Origin: Fagopyrum homotropicum
Taxonomy: Eukaryota > Streptophyta > Magnoliopsida > Caryophyllales > Polygonaceae
DNA length: 64,000 nt
Assembly (NCBI GenBank): GCA_033239125.1
Contig: BSWB01000005.1
Location: 51,134,993 to 51,198,992, forward strand
Reading direction: 5' to 3'
Of this stretch, positions 23,849 to 34,742 are shown one piece after another. The notes beneath the pieces were generated by a model that saw nothing but the letters and a program-made list of their open reading frames with translations, was not told where the DNA came from and made no database searches. Each line of letters starts with the position of its first letter. Within the stretch, counting starts at the first letter, position 1. Position numbers and translations under genes: made by a program.

Positions 23849-25609
23849 TGTTCGCCCCTAAAGGTGTGTGCAAATAAGCTTTAAATTTATAAAACTAGAA
23901 TCAAGCAGCGAACCCGCAGTGTACGGATCGACGTAGTTAAGCAAGAATTCCAGAGTATCGAACACAGGGATTTGGGTGGGAACAAATTCGATTGCAGATT
24001 ATCAAGCGAGTAAATATGAGAGTTTTGCAAATATTGGGAAAACAACAATCCTAAAGATCCAAGTATCCAGCTATGGCAATCGATTCAAGATATACTTAAT
24101 GATATAAAGACAGAGTTGAGATATGCAAAGGTATACCAAAGTAAGGTAATCGTACGGTGAAGTTCCAAAAACCTTATGTAACTCACCTACAAGAAACTCT
24201 CTATACAGGTTGTTGAGGCTCAATATAGAAAGGTTTTAAAGGAAAGAATTAATGTCAAATACCCAAACTTATAATCCAAGGATCGAGACTTAACTAAACC
24301 GATTACGGTTATGACACTCACAATCGAGGTAGAGGTTGTTGAGGCTTCACTACCACCTAGAAAAGACAAGTCTAAACTAAGTTAAAGCAAATCTTTAACT
24401 TTGAATCAAAGTAAAAGCAAGTTCGTAGACTTAAGGGAAATCACGGTTAGTTCTTGAGGTTCCACGGCCGTGGACTCAAGAACAGGCCGTAATTTAGGGT
24501 TCGTCGGCGATTCTCTCTAACTCTCAGGGTCTAATCTGTTTGCGATCGATCTATCATCATCTAAGCCACAACTATCAACCCTTCACCTTAGAATTGTTAA
24601 GGGTTTTTAGCCAATAACAGTCATGTTGATATCGATTCAAGAATTAAAAGATAAAAAGATGAAAACTTTCAACAACTTTTAATAATCTTCAAACCAATCT
24701 CAAAGTCACAATCAGGAACGAGTGTTGTCAAAAGATTCACAATAAAGTAAACAATCACAACCTTTAGGAAAGAAGGGAAAACGGGATGTCAATCCGTTTT
24801 CCGAATCAAACCTAAACAAGAAGAGAGATCTTCTTGCAAAATCTTCCAAAAGCTTCGATCTTCCGCCAATCCGGAGATCTCCACAGCAATCTCCACCAAA
24901 AGTGCGAGATTAGGGCAATTCCCCGATGCGAACTTCAATCTCCAATGAGATAAGCAATGCTCCTAAGCGATGATGAAAATACCTAGCACCGATGAATGCC
25001 GCTAAGCGAAGATGGCGGGTGTAAGCGGGCATGACGGAATCTTGCTTCGTCCGTCTTTTTATACGGCAAGATAAAATATCGGCCCGGCCCAATCTTCAAA
25101 AGATCGTGGCTTCAAAGTGTGGCGAAAAGATTCGCCAAGATCACGGTCGTGGAAGTTCCTACGACCGTAATTTAGGGCGTGGATTAGGTCACGGTTTGTA
25201 CCATATATTCCACGGCCGTAATAGTTACTGGAATGCATCACGCCTCTCTTGCAAGATTCCACGGCCGTGGAACTAAACGTGGTTTGTAGTACGGCCGTAT
25301 TTTAGAGCGTGGTTTAGGGCAAGAACGTGATTCTTCCCTAGCCTCGTGCACTCCTCAAGCTAAAACTCCAATTTGCTTCCTAAGAATGTCCTCAATCTAT
25401 GGACATATCAAATCAACTCTTCTTTGCTCGATTCCGTTCGGAAATAGCTCCAAATCACCTATAATCAACATAGAACTAGTGTAGACATCCATATCGACAA
25501 TATAGGTAATACTAGCTCACATATGCACAAAGTTCAATCAAAGACTATCAATATGAATCAAATACGTTTAGAAAACGTGCCTAAAATATCACAATATTTC
25601 ATGCTAACA
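23849..25609 (-). repeat. Athila A 5' LTR, shared with 3' sequence of another copy
   Basis: Same length as the left LTR and nearly identical. Motif copies lie at 24462-24473 and 25259-25270; the TATA box is at 25055-25063. On its left are the primer site and 5' UTR of A. On its right, instead of host DNA, follow the polypurine tract and 3' UTR start of an A-type copy (25610-25687), then Athila B. It is thus an LTR between two internal regions. Confidence 0.92.
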
Positions 25610-25690
25610 AATAACCCCATACTTAACACTTGCTTGTCCCTAAGCAAGGTCTTTCAAAAAGCTTTAAACAAGAGTTAGGATGAAAGATGT

Positions 25691-26074
25691 GGGCTCCAAA
25701 TAGGCAGGTGCACGGATCTCAGTAAACTGATCCAGTCCTACCGTCGATATCATACGTCTAAGGTCTCCGTCCACATGGAGACAGTCAAAGGCTGACACGT
25801 CCAGGAAGCGAGGTGCTATCATTGGACGGGCTGCTATACGGTCGTAATCGATCCGGTGTCGCTCGTGGATCACCGGTCGATAAGGTCGGGAAGAAGAGGA
25901 GGAAGGGGAAGGGGAGGATCTATCCCTAATAGCAAGACGTCGGTCAGAACAAGTCACCTCGGTCGGTCTGACAAACTGAAGAACACCTCGGCCGAGGCAC
26001 AACACGTCTCGACCGAGGCGAAAAACTAGGCGATCTAATCTCTCAGAAATCCAGTTCTTTTCCCCCAAAATCAC
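25691..26074 (-). pseudogene. Athila B third ORF, N-terminal fragment
   Basis: Residues corresponding to the start of the globular region in the A protein: IAARPMIAPRFLDVSAFDCL aligns with ITERAVIGPRYLLLEDLVPL, and EIRAPAYLEP with NIREDAYEEI. About 120 codons remain, then the sequence switches to A-type 3' UTR. It contains the perfect palindrome CCTCGGCCGAGG at 25986-25997 and further variants, so the dispersed motif lies inside coding sequence here. Confidence 0.7.
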
Positions 26075-26754
26075 TACAACTGGTTCCTATGGGGTACTTA
26101 ATTTATTTCTCAGCAAATGCAGGGCAATCCAAGCCCAAATCGAAGCAAAAACAGCGAGGTTAGGGTTTTGTACTCTTTTTACCTCGTTCGGCCGTTTCGG
26201 TTCGATTTCTTCGCAGATCGGCGTTGCACTGGGATCCTCTACGCTTTAACTGCAGTTTGGAAGCGAAAATCTTCGAAAACGAGCAAGAATTAAAGGGCGA
26301 GGTCAAAGGGAGCGCCGCGGTCGAGGGGGTAGGTAAAGAGAAGAAAAGGAATTTTTTCCCCTTTTTATACACTTTCTGGAATTGCTGTCACCTCGGTCGA
26401 GGTGGTCTCGACTGGACCGAGGTGGTACGGACCGAGGTGGTTCTTCAGAAACCCTAGTCGCCTCGGTTGCTCAAGAATCATCTCGGTCGAGGTGCTCTGA
26501 CAGCAACCGAGATGTGCCTCAGTCAAACTTCGTCTTCTCAAATTCTTGAACTTCTGTCCTTCCAGTTATGCTCCTGGTTTGTAATCCTTCCTTAGATGTC
26601 ACCTATTGTCTGTCTAGAACGCCAAAAACAAAACAAAGCAAAGCAAAAGCAAAACTATCTAAGCTAGACTATAAAAAGGAAAAAGAAAGCAATACCTTGG
26701 GTTGCCTCCCAAGAAGCGCTTGGTTTAAGGTCGCTAGCTGGACCATAATGCGTC
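26075..26754 (-). other. Athila B spacer between pol and third ORF, rich in CCTCGG/CCGAGG
   Basis: No supported gene. CACCTCGGTCGAGGTG stands at 26389-26404, followed within 120 bases by four or more ACCGAGGTGG, CCTCGGT and TCTCGGTCGAGGTG copies (last at 26481-26494). Position and spacing mirror the CGGCCG-rich spacer of Athila A at 17400-17640. Confidence 0.7.
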
Positions 26755-29700
26755 TCAAACGTGACGGGAGGTGTCCTCACCCCATACTTCACCTCCATCG
26801 TGGGGTGAAGTAAGTAAGTCTATCAAACGCTCCAACAAGTGTAAGTGCTCATCGGGGAATGAATCGTCTATGGGTGGGTTATCCTTCTCGCGTGAAGATG
26901 CAGGTAGCCGGCTGAGGTGATCCAGAACAGAATTCTCGGATCCCTTCTTATCGCGGATCTCTAAGTCAAACTCTTGAAGTAAGAGAATCTATCGAATAAG
27001 GCGTGGCTTGGCATCTTTCTTAGCCAACAAGTAACGGATGGCTGCATGGTCGGTGTAGACAATGACTTTCGCCCCTACTAAATAGGAACAAAACTTCTCG
27101 AAAGCATATACAACCGCCAATAACTCCTTCTCGGTGGCAGCGTAGTTGCGTTGTGCTACATCTAGCGTCTTGCTAGCATAATAAATGGCGGTGGTCCGCC
27201 CATCCTTCTTCTGACCAAGCACCGCTCCTACGGCTACATCACTAGCATCACACATGATCTCAAAGGGCAAGGTCCAATCCGAAGGTTGGATAATGGGAGC
27301 GGAGATCAACGCTTCCTTAATCCTGTAAAATGCATCAAGACATTCCTGCAAAAACTCAAAAACAACATCCTTATTCAAAAGGTTAGTTAGAGGTTTAGAA
27401 ATCTTAGAGAAGTCCTTGATGAATCTCCTGTAGAAACCTGCATGCCCGAGAAAACTCCTCACACCTTTAACAGAACAAGGGGGAGGGAATTTCTCAATAG
27501 TCTTGATCTTAGCGCGATCGACCTCAATGCCTCGATTAGAAACGAGGTGTCCTAGCACAATGCCTTCATTAACCATAAAATGACACTTCTCCCAATTCAA
27601 AACGAGATTAGTGTCTTCACATCTTTTTAGCACTAGAGAAAGGTTAGATAGGCAATCATCAAAAGAGGAACCATATACTGAAAAATCATCCATAAATACC
27701 TCCATGATCTCCTCTATATACTCAGAAAAGATAGCCATCATGCATCGCTGGAAGGTAGCGGGTGCATTGCATAATCCAAATGGAATCCTCCTGTAAGCAA
27801 ATGTCCCCCATGGACAAGTGAAGGTGGTCTTCTCCTGATCATCCGGATGGATAGGAATCTGGAATAATCCACTGTAGCCATCTAAGTAGCAAAAGTATGA
27901 ATGCTGGGCCAACCGTTCGAGCATTTGATCAATGAAGGGAAGTGGAAAATGGTCCTTCCGAGTGGCCGTGTTCAGCTTCCTATAATCAATGCAAACCCTC
28001 CAGCCCGTAACGGTCCTGGTTGGGATCAACTCGTTGTTCCTATTCGTCACAACGGTCATCCCTCCTTTCTTCGGAACTACATGCACCGGGCTAACCCATT
28101 TGCTGTCCGAGATAGGATATATGATACCTGCATCTAACAAATTAAGAATTTCCTTCTTCACAACCTCTTTCATGATCGGATTTAACCGTCTTTGAGGTTC
28201 CCGTGAAGTCTTATGATCATCCTCCATTAGAATTCTATGCATGCAGAAAGATGGCTTAATGCCAATAAGATCATCTATAGTATAACCCAAAGCCTTTTGA
28301 TGTTTTCTCAGGACATGCATTAGTTTAGACAATTCAGATTCGGAGAGGGAAGCGCTAACAATAATGGGATAAGTAGAATCCGGTCCAAGAAAGACATACC
28401 TCAAGTGATTTGGGAGTTGTTTAAGCTCCACTACTGGGAGCGCTTTCTGAGGGAGATCTTTGCTTCCTCCTTCCAGTGGAGTAGATCCAGAAACTGGACT
28501 TTCGGAAGTCTCAGTTGAAATCGTCTCGCCATCGACCTCGGTCGAGGCGCAGAGGCGTTGACCGAGATGTTCTTCAATCGCCTTGTTCAGTCCAGAAAGT
28601 GCCTCGGTCGAGGTACTGCAACTGGAACCAAAACTGGAGATCTTCGTCTCCTGGATTAGCTTCTCAGTTTTAGCTCCTGGATCTTTTTCCAGTGCTTTTA
28701 AGCTCCGTATATCTGCATCACAAGAAGCATCTATACCTTCCTCCATTAAACTGAAACTAATAACTCGTTCAAGTGGATCGTTAATAAGGATAGAGCTCAC
28801 CAATTCTCTTGATTCTTCTTCATCGTAAATGTTGAAGATATCATCGCTTAGCTGCTCCCCTTTCATGGCTGCAAGTAGTGCGAACTCCACTTCGTCTCCA
28901 CCAATGTTGAATTTCAACTTGGCGTTCTTGCAATCCACGTTGCAACCCGAAGTTGCTAGAAATGGCCTCCCGAGAATAATAGGAACAGGATAATCTGCGG
29001 GAATGTCAAGTACAACAAAGTCTATTGGCAAATAGAAGTTACCTAACTTGACCGGAACGCCTTCCAAAATTCCCACGGGATGGGTGATGGAGCGATCTGC
29101 CATGTATAATCGAATCTTGACCGGCTTGGGCTCTCCAAGTCCGATCTTCACATATAGCTCCAGCGGAATGATGCTCACGCTGGCTCCTAGATCACAAAGG
29201 GCTTCACAAGTGACATCCCCAGCTTGAATGGGAATGCAAAATGAGCCGGGATCTCTCAATTTAGGTGGCATCTTCTCCTTCATAATTTGAATAAGCTCCG
29301 AGGATTTAGATGTCATCCTTACTTCACCAAAGTCTTCCAGTTTCCTTTTCCTTGATAGGATCTCCTTCAAGAACTTCCCATAGGCGGGCATTCCTAGAAT
29401 AGCATCAAGGAAAGGAATGTTAATGTGCAGTTTATTCATCAAGTCAAGGAACTTACCAAAGTGCTTGTCTAGATGTGCTCTGGCCCTTGATTGGGGGAAT
29501 GGAAGTGGTGGTTTGTATGCAGGAGGTGGAATATAAACTTCAGTTTTCCCCTCCGCTTTCTGTGGCGCCACCTCGGTTGGCATCTCAGCCGAAGTGTTCT
29601 TCAACTGCACCTGGACCGAGGTGGTCTTCGTCGGTACTGGCACCGACCGAGGCACTGGATCTGCAGTTTTCAGTCCACTCATCGTAGTTATGGCCATGAT

Positions 29701-31284
29701 TTGGCCCTTAGGGTTGCTCTCCGTCCTTGCTGGAAGCTTCCCTGGATCTCTTGGCGCTTCATTCGCCCTACTTGCAAGTTGTTGTTCAAAGGCCTTTTGG
29801 GCCTTCGAAAATGAAGTCATAGAAGTCTCCATAGCGCTAAGCTTGATCAAGATAGCCTCCAGCACTACGTCTTTCTTTTCTGGCTGAGACGAACTTGATC
29901 CTTGCCCCTGGCTCTTTAATGGAGTAGAAGAAGAAGAAGGGGAAGAGAGGAAAGGATTAGAGGAATCGTTAGAATTGGAGTTAGAATGATTGTTACCAGA
30001 ATTTTGGTTAGTCGCCCTCCAATTGTTGCTATTGGATCCTCTATTGTTGTTGTTGTAGTTGTTGTTCCGGGAACCGTTGTTGTTGTTGTTATGGTATCCA
30101 TTGTTGTTGTTCCTTTGTCCTTGTTCTTCCTTCTTGGTTTGAGCAACCAAGAGTTCCTTCAATTGCTTCATGTCGTTCTTCAAAGACGTGAGTTGATTGT
30201 TGTTAGGCTGAGTTTCTTGGAAGTTAACTCTTTTAACTCCACCTTCAGCTCCTTGATGGGTGTACTTCTCCATATGCAAATCTTGCTTCTCGATGAAGTC
30301 CCAAGCTTCATCAATCGCCATGTCCATAAAGGTGCCGGCGGAGAGTAGTTGGAGGTTGAACTGGGTGCTTCTGTCCAGTCCCTTGAAGTATATCTCCAAT
30401 AACTCTATCTTTGGAATCCCATGATGTGGGCAATCCAAAAGAATGTCCTTGAACCTCTCCCATGACTTGGATAAGCTCTACTTATCCTTCATGATGAAAG
30501 CATTAATCTTCCCTCTCATTTCAGCGGTCTTAGAGGAGGGAAAGAATTTGGTCAAGAATTCCGTAGTCATCTCCTCCCATGTGCTGGTTTTTCCTGGAGG
30601 AAGAGATTGATATCAAGTAAGAGCTCTATCTTTCAAAGAAAAGTAAAAAGGTCTTAGCTTGTAGTTATTATTTTCAATTCTTGAGGGTCTCAAGGTCTCC
30701 ATCAAGATCTCATAGTTTTGAAGATGTTGATGCGGTGATTCCTTCTCTAGCCCTCCGAACTGGCATTGGCGAATCATGGACAGAACTTGCGGTTGAAGTT
30801 CGTAGTCATGGTCCGTTGGATCTCCTAGGTTAACTCCTGGACGCCTCAGTTGTTGATTGGGGTCCATCCTTTGACCTAGGGTTTGTGGTATTCCTGCAAG
30901 AAGAACGCCTCGGACTGGCATCCGAGGTGGAAGTACCTCGGCCTGGGCGTCAGGTACTGGAACCTGCCTCGGTCGAGGGTCAGCAACTGGGACCTGCATC
31001 GGTCCAGCATCGGGAACTGGATCTTCCCTCAGTCGAAGTAGATATTGGTCTCGTAAGGCTGCCATATCTGCTTCGATCGCCTCAGTCCTGGTGCGAGTTT
31101 CTTCTTTCTCTTGCCTTAGCTCTTCCCTGCTGAGGCGTAGCTGCTCTAGCGCCTCTTTCAACTCGGCCTCAAGATCGCGATTGTCTTGGTTGGCCATCTT
31201 CGCTTCTCGTAAGCGTCGTTTGTATGTCTTTTCTGGTTCGGGATCGTAAGGAACGATTTCCTTCCCAATGCGGGTTCTTCGCAT
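26755..31284 (-). pseudogene. gag-pol: Athila B gag-pol lacking integrase
   Basis: Frame begins at the ATG matching A, C and D (MRRTRIGKEIVPYDPEPEKT, 31284). Gag, Asn-rich tract, protease (CDLGASVSIIPLELY), RT (MDDFSVYG) and RNase H (CDASDVAVGAVLG, TDHAAIRYLL) are all in one frame. In-frame stops occur at 30613-30615 (TGA where Trp is expected), 30478-30480 (TAG) and 26989-26991 (TAG where Trp is expected). After FPDEHLHLLERLIDLL, near 26815, the frame passes directly into the last residues of pol (GGEVWGE) and stops at 26755-26757. About 1.2 kb encoding almost the whole integrase is missing, and the fusion stays in frame. CCTCGG motifs occur within the coding linkers at 28536-28547, 28602-28613 and 30967-30978. 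Confidence 0.92.
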
Positions 31285-31387
31285 AAACCTAAGAAAGAAC
31301 CTGCAAAAGTTACTCAAGTGGAGTGGTTAGTAGACACGGGGGCAAGTGCCCCAAAAGCAAACCGTAACCGGCTCGGTCTAGACCAAG

Positions 31388-31405
31388 TCCCCGGCAACGG
31401 CGCCA
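31388..31405 (-). other. Athila B primer binding site, tRNA-Asp type
   Basis: Identical 18-base site to that of Athila A, 6 bases from the LTR edge at 31412. Confidence 0.93.
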
Positions 31406-31411
31406 AAAACT

Positions 31412-33000
31412 TGTTCGCTCCAAACGGTGTGTGCAAGCTTTAAATTTATAACCCTAGACGTAAGCTTAAAACAAGGATGCGAACCCGCAGTGTACGGGTC
31501 AATCGTAGTAAAAAGCAAGAAATTCCAAGGGTCGATCACAGGGACTTAGTGAAACAAAGTCCAATTACGGTAAGCTTTAGTAATTACTAACCACAAAGAA
31601 ATTAAAACAATCAAAGATGATAAAGTCAATAAAGGAAATATGCAATTCTAGGGATTAAAGTATCTAGTTGTGGTTCCAACTCAAGATCTAAAGATAAGCG
31701 GACAAAGCTGAGGTTTTTGCATAGGGAAGGTGTTACTAAAGTGGAATAGATCACCGGGTAAGTCTCACTACTCTCTAATCCTAAACCGTAACTCCTATTA
31801 CCGGGTAAGTCTCAAGGAATTAAGATAAAGAACTATAATCTCAAACTAACACACCATCTAAGGGAATAGAATCAACTTTTACCGGGTAAGTCTCAGGCTA
31901 ACTCACAAAGATGGGATGAAAGCACACTCAAACCCCAATAAAGGATAAACCTTTATTACCTATACTTATGATCTTAGGTAAACAAACTAAGGAATTACCG
32001 GGTAAGTCTCATCCTAAGCTTGCATTGAACCAGGAAAGGTGTAATAAGGATAGGATTTGGCAAACTCTAACACTTAACTCTCAGTTTTGGATCAGATAAG
32101 TCACCTCGGTCAGCCAAATTCCACCCCGGCCGAGATGTTCATCGACTGAGCGAGATGCTTAGGGTTAAGGTTTAAAGACTCGAACTTTCAGGGTCCTACT
32201 GTGATTAAGATCATTCTATCATTGTTTTTCCCACAACCTTCAGCCAATCACCCTAGAATCACACAAAGAGATTAGCCACTCATCATCATGAAAGTATTAA
32301 TCAAATATATGGGAAGAAAGTGAATATTTGAACAAGAAGAGTTTAAGGAAAAGACTTCAATAACTGAATCAAATATCACAACAAAGCGTTCCTTGGATAG
32401 AAATCCAACATGGCAAGACAACAAGGAAGGGAATCTAAGATAATCTTACAAAAACCCTTCAAAAGCTATAAAAGCTACAATCTTCCTTCTTCAACCTTCA
32501 AAAAGGTTCTTCAAATCTCCCAACTGGAGTATGGCTGCAGCGGTGTATAGCGTGATTTCCAACTGTATGCGGATGTATGCTGCGTGCTATGCGGGGTGTC
32601 GGATTTGTGGAAAATCCGACCCTTTTTATAGGAAAATTACTCTCCAAAGATAAGATATCTTAGAAAGATCTCTTCCCATAAAAATAGGTAAAATATATGA
32701 TCTATCATATCTTCTTCCTTCCAGGAGCCAAGCCCAAAAATATAAGATCTCTTTCCAAAGATAAAAGATCTCAACCAAGAATAAAATATTCTCGCCGCGT
32801 CCCAGGTGTTTGCCTCGGTCGATTCGACTTCTCTGGATCACCTCGGTCGAGGTGACTCTGTAGTCAACCGAGGTGAATCACAACTGAATGTGAAATCTCT
32901 CAAATCTGGTCCAAAGTGAATCTTTAATCCATGGCTATGCTTCCTGGATGTTTCCTTATGTTCCTGAATGTAGCTCCAACAAAACTAGGTGTAGACCTCG
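31412..33000 (-). repeat. Athila B 5' LTR, outer end lost
   Basis: Starts TGTTCGCTCC on the plus strand and shares the U5 block GAACCCGCAGTGTACGG with A, but is otherwise diverged. It carries four copies of ACCGGGTAAGTCTC (31753, 31800, 31881, 31997), CACCTCGGTCGAGGTG at 32839-32854, and an element-sense TATAAAAAGG at about 32621-32630. Alignment with the A LTR ends near GTGTAGAC, about 110 bases before the expected outer end, where a break-repair junction starts. Confidence 0.85.
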
Positions 33001-33044
33001 ATTGCAAGCAATCAAGTGAGCCAAGCCCAAAAATATAAGATCTC
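33001..33044. other. Templated filler at a break-repair junction
   Basis: 33001-33020 repeats 33147-33166 exactly (20 bases, ATTGCAAGCAATCAAGTGAG), and 33018-33044 repeats 32725-32751 exactly (27 bases). The two copied pieces overlap by GAG. The sequence therefore consists of a copy from E2 DNA on the right and a copy from the B LTR on the left, placed between the broken ends. Confidence 0.8.
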
Positions 33045-33127
33045 AACGAAGCAGTTTCTTGAGCCAAGGGTTCACTGAACTCTTGCGGACCAAAATCCTG
33101 AGAAGTTTCCATTTCAACGTTAGTCAT
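33045..33127 (-). pseudogene. gag: Presumed N-terminal fragment of E2 gag
   Basis: ATG at 33127 on the minus strand followed by about 27 codons (MTNVEMETSQDFGPQEF) up to the filler junction. Its place, downstream of the E2 primer site and 5' UTR and facing the cut gag at 12364, suggests the missing Gag start. No motif confirms this. Confidence 0.4.
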
Positions 33128-33915
33128 TGCTCCAAATCAACACACAATTGCAAGCAATCAAGTGAGCAAGGTGACAAGTTAGGTCAACTTTACCCAAGTT
33201 CAAGTGCGTTATCGGGTTCTACTTTGGGGAAGGCCGTTTGGCGGTTAGGCAAGGAAGGCAAATCCAAAAAAATTGAACCAATTACACACAAATAAACAAG
33301 TGATATTTTGCAAACGTATGTAAGAAAATGGAGAGATAGAAGATGGACGGATTGTTCACTCGGCAAGCTTTGCTTGCTTTCGGTCTTTGACCGTTTTGTA
33401 AAATCCGATTTTCGGATGGACCGGTTTACCGGACGTCTTTTCACTTTGTGTGTTTCGTTTCTTTGAAACGTTTTGAGCAACACTTTCTTTTGTTTTTTTT
33501 TGAACACAAATCCGTATTGATGAAGAGTTTTTTTGCTTTTCTTGGAATATCAAATGCGAGATATCCGAACTTTTCGTTAACAAAAATATCCCAAGAGATT
33601 TGGTGAAATTAATTAACAAAATTGTCGGATTAGGTCGGTTTAAGAAAAAGACGGGTTTGATAAATGGTTTGAAGGCAAACCAAATATCTCCTATTTTTGT
33701 ACTTTTTGTTTTGAGTTAAACACGGAAAAGAAAAAAAAATTTCAGGGAAAATGGATGAACATGATGAAGAACATGATGAACAACATGAAGATCATGAAGA
33801 ACAAATGAAGAACATCATGAACAAACGAAGAACATCATGAACAAAAAAAGGCTAAATAGGTTTAAGATAATAACGCACAAAAACAAGAGTAAAGAGAACT
33901 TAGCTTTGATCCCTT
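33128..33915 (-). other. E2 5' UTR with short tandem repeats
   Basis: No coding signal that I trust. At 33753-33847 a simple repeat of GAACATGATGAA-like units occurs. It adjoins the primer site at 33916. Confidence 0.6.
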
Positions 33916-33927
33916 GCTCTGATACCA
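33916..33927 (-). other. E2 primer binding site, tRNA-iMet type
   Basis: Minus-strand TGGTATCAGAGC, 3 bases inside the LTR that begins TGATGCGTCC at 33931. It proves that this LTR acts as a 5' LTR for the sequence to its left. Confidence 0.92.
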
Positions 33928-33930
33928 ATT

Positions 33931-34470
33931 TGATGCGTCCTTGGAGGTAACCAAGGATAACTCCGGATCTAGATCAAGCAAAACTCCAACTACTCCTTGA
34001 TTCTTTGTGTAACGTTGTATCGTTTCGGATCCAAAGGGGCGGAAGCGATGAAGAAACAAGGGTTACTTCGATCTAGAGAGATCGAATAAACCTTTTTGTG
34101 TGGATCGAAGGTTGATTCTTAAAAAGAATCCTCGAATATGGATTTCTGGGATCAAAGACGAGATCCAAAGAAGAAATTTGAGAGATAGAAGAGAGGTTTT
34201 GATGCCCAAGCTAAGTAGGAGGAAATTCTTTTCAAAACTTAGTAATATTGAACATGGAAAATAAGTGAGGCAAGATATCTCTTATATAGAGAGACTTGCC
34301 TACCTATGGGCCAACGGGCCAAACAAAATACATGAAGAAAAACCCAAAAGGGGAAAACCAAAAAAGATAAGAGCAAATCCTAAAAGGATAAGGTCAAAAG
34401 AGAATATTCTTATACGGAATATCCCTTTATTACATAAAAAGGTAAACATGAAAATATAGTTCGAAAATAA
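33931..34470 (-). repeat. E2 5' LTR (outer edge approximate)
   Basis: Matches 7051-7590 with few changes. An element-sense TATATAAG box is at 34281-34288. Beyond its outer edge lie an E2-type 3' UTR and pol C-terminus, so the true U3 start cannot be fixed by comparison; 34470 is an estimate. Confidence 0.75.
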
Positions 34471-34528
34471 GCTAGCTTCATGCCATGGAGTCGGAAAGAC
34501 GAGACATGCCGCTAACGGAACCGGTAGC

Positions 34529-34722
34529 CTATGCCATGATGGTGTAGAGACATGGCATGCCGGTAATGGAACTAAGTGAAGAAGTAATGCGGGCGATGAT
34601 GGAGCCGGTGGCTCGAGCAATGGCCTTAGCTCGGGATCGGGTGATCGGTCCATCTGAACGAACTCTAAGAGCCTCGTCCTCTTCGTCTATGGTCAACGTA
34701 AAAGGGGCATCCAAGGGCGCAC
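34529..34722 (-). pseudogene. pol: C-terminal fragment of an E2-type pol
   Basis: About 60 codons, APFTLTIDEEDEALRVRS then GPITRSRAKAIARATGS, ending at TAG 34529-34531. It equals the end of the left E2 pol but keeps the two bases missing near 7777, so it shows the original C-terminus. It is cut at 34722 by minisatellite sequence. Confidence 0.85.
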
Positions 34723-34742
34723 CACTTCCGGTATGTAATTCT
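34723..34742. repeat. Fragment of the CATACCGGAAGTT minisatellite
   Basis: CCACTTCCGGTATGTA, a unit of the right-hand array, interrupted at 34743 by the second solo LTR. ATTCT (34738-34742) is the left target duplication. Confidence 0.75.

Larger units (their letters stand above)
12365..25609 (-). mobile_element. Athila A: near-complete, young Athila element
   Basis: Minus-strand Athila-type element with two 1761-base LTRs (12365-14125 and 23849-25609). By eye they differ at only three positions: 12588/24072, a T/C change near 13649/25133 and a T/G change near 13917/25401. Internal order is tRNA-Asp-type primer site, one long gag-pol frame, a spacer, a third ORF in the env position, a long 3' UTR and a purine-rich AAGTATGGGG tract next to the 3' LTR. 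The outer left flank is E2 gag (GCAAC at 12360-12364). No matching duplication can be found on the right, because the right LTR continues into 3' sequences of another copy rather than host DNA. Confidence 0.93.
25610..33000 (-). mobile_element. Athila B: deleted and chimeric Athila relic
   Basis: Minus-strand Athila of a different subfamily. From its 5' end it has a 5' LTR (31412-33000, outer end missing), primer site, gag-pol without integrase, a motif-rich spacer and an N-terminal fragment of the third ORF. At 25686-25691 the ORF stops and about 78 bases identical to the Athila A 3' UTR lead into the A LTR. Its own 3' LTR is absent. It uses the CCTCGGTCGAGG motif where A uses CCACGGCCGTGG. 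Confidence 0.85.
7051..34722 (-). mobile_element. E2: chromovirus-like Ty3/gypsy element split by an Athila cluster
   Basis: Minus-strand element in two blocks. The left block (7051-12364) holds the 3' LTR, integrase, RNase H, RT, protease and most of gag. The right block (about 33045-34722) holds the presumed gag start, 5' UTR, iMet-type primer site and 5' LTR. The two LTRs align almost without gaps. Gag is cut at 12364 exactly where the Athila A LTR begins, so the cluster inserted into E2 gag. The right LTR is followed at 34529-34722 by another copy of the E2 pol C-terminus, so that LTR was shared with a further, truncated E2-like copy. Joining the halves into one element is inference from family match and orientation. 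Confidence 0.8.
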
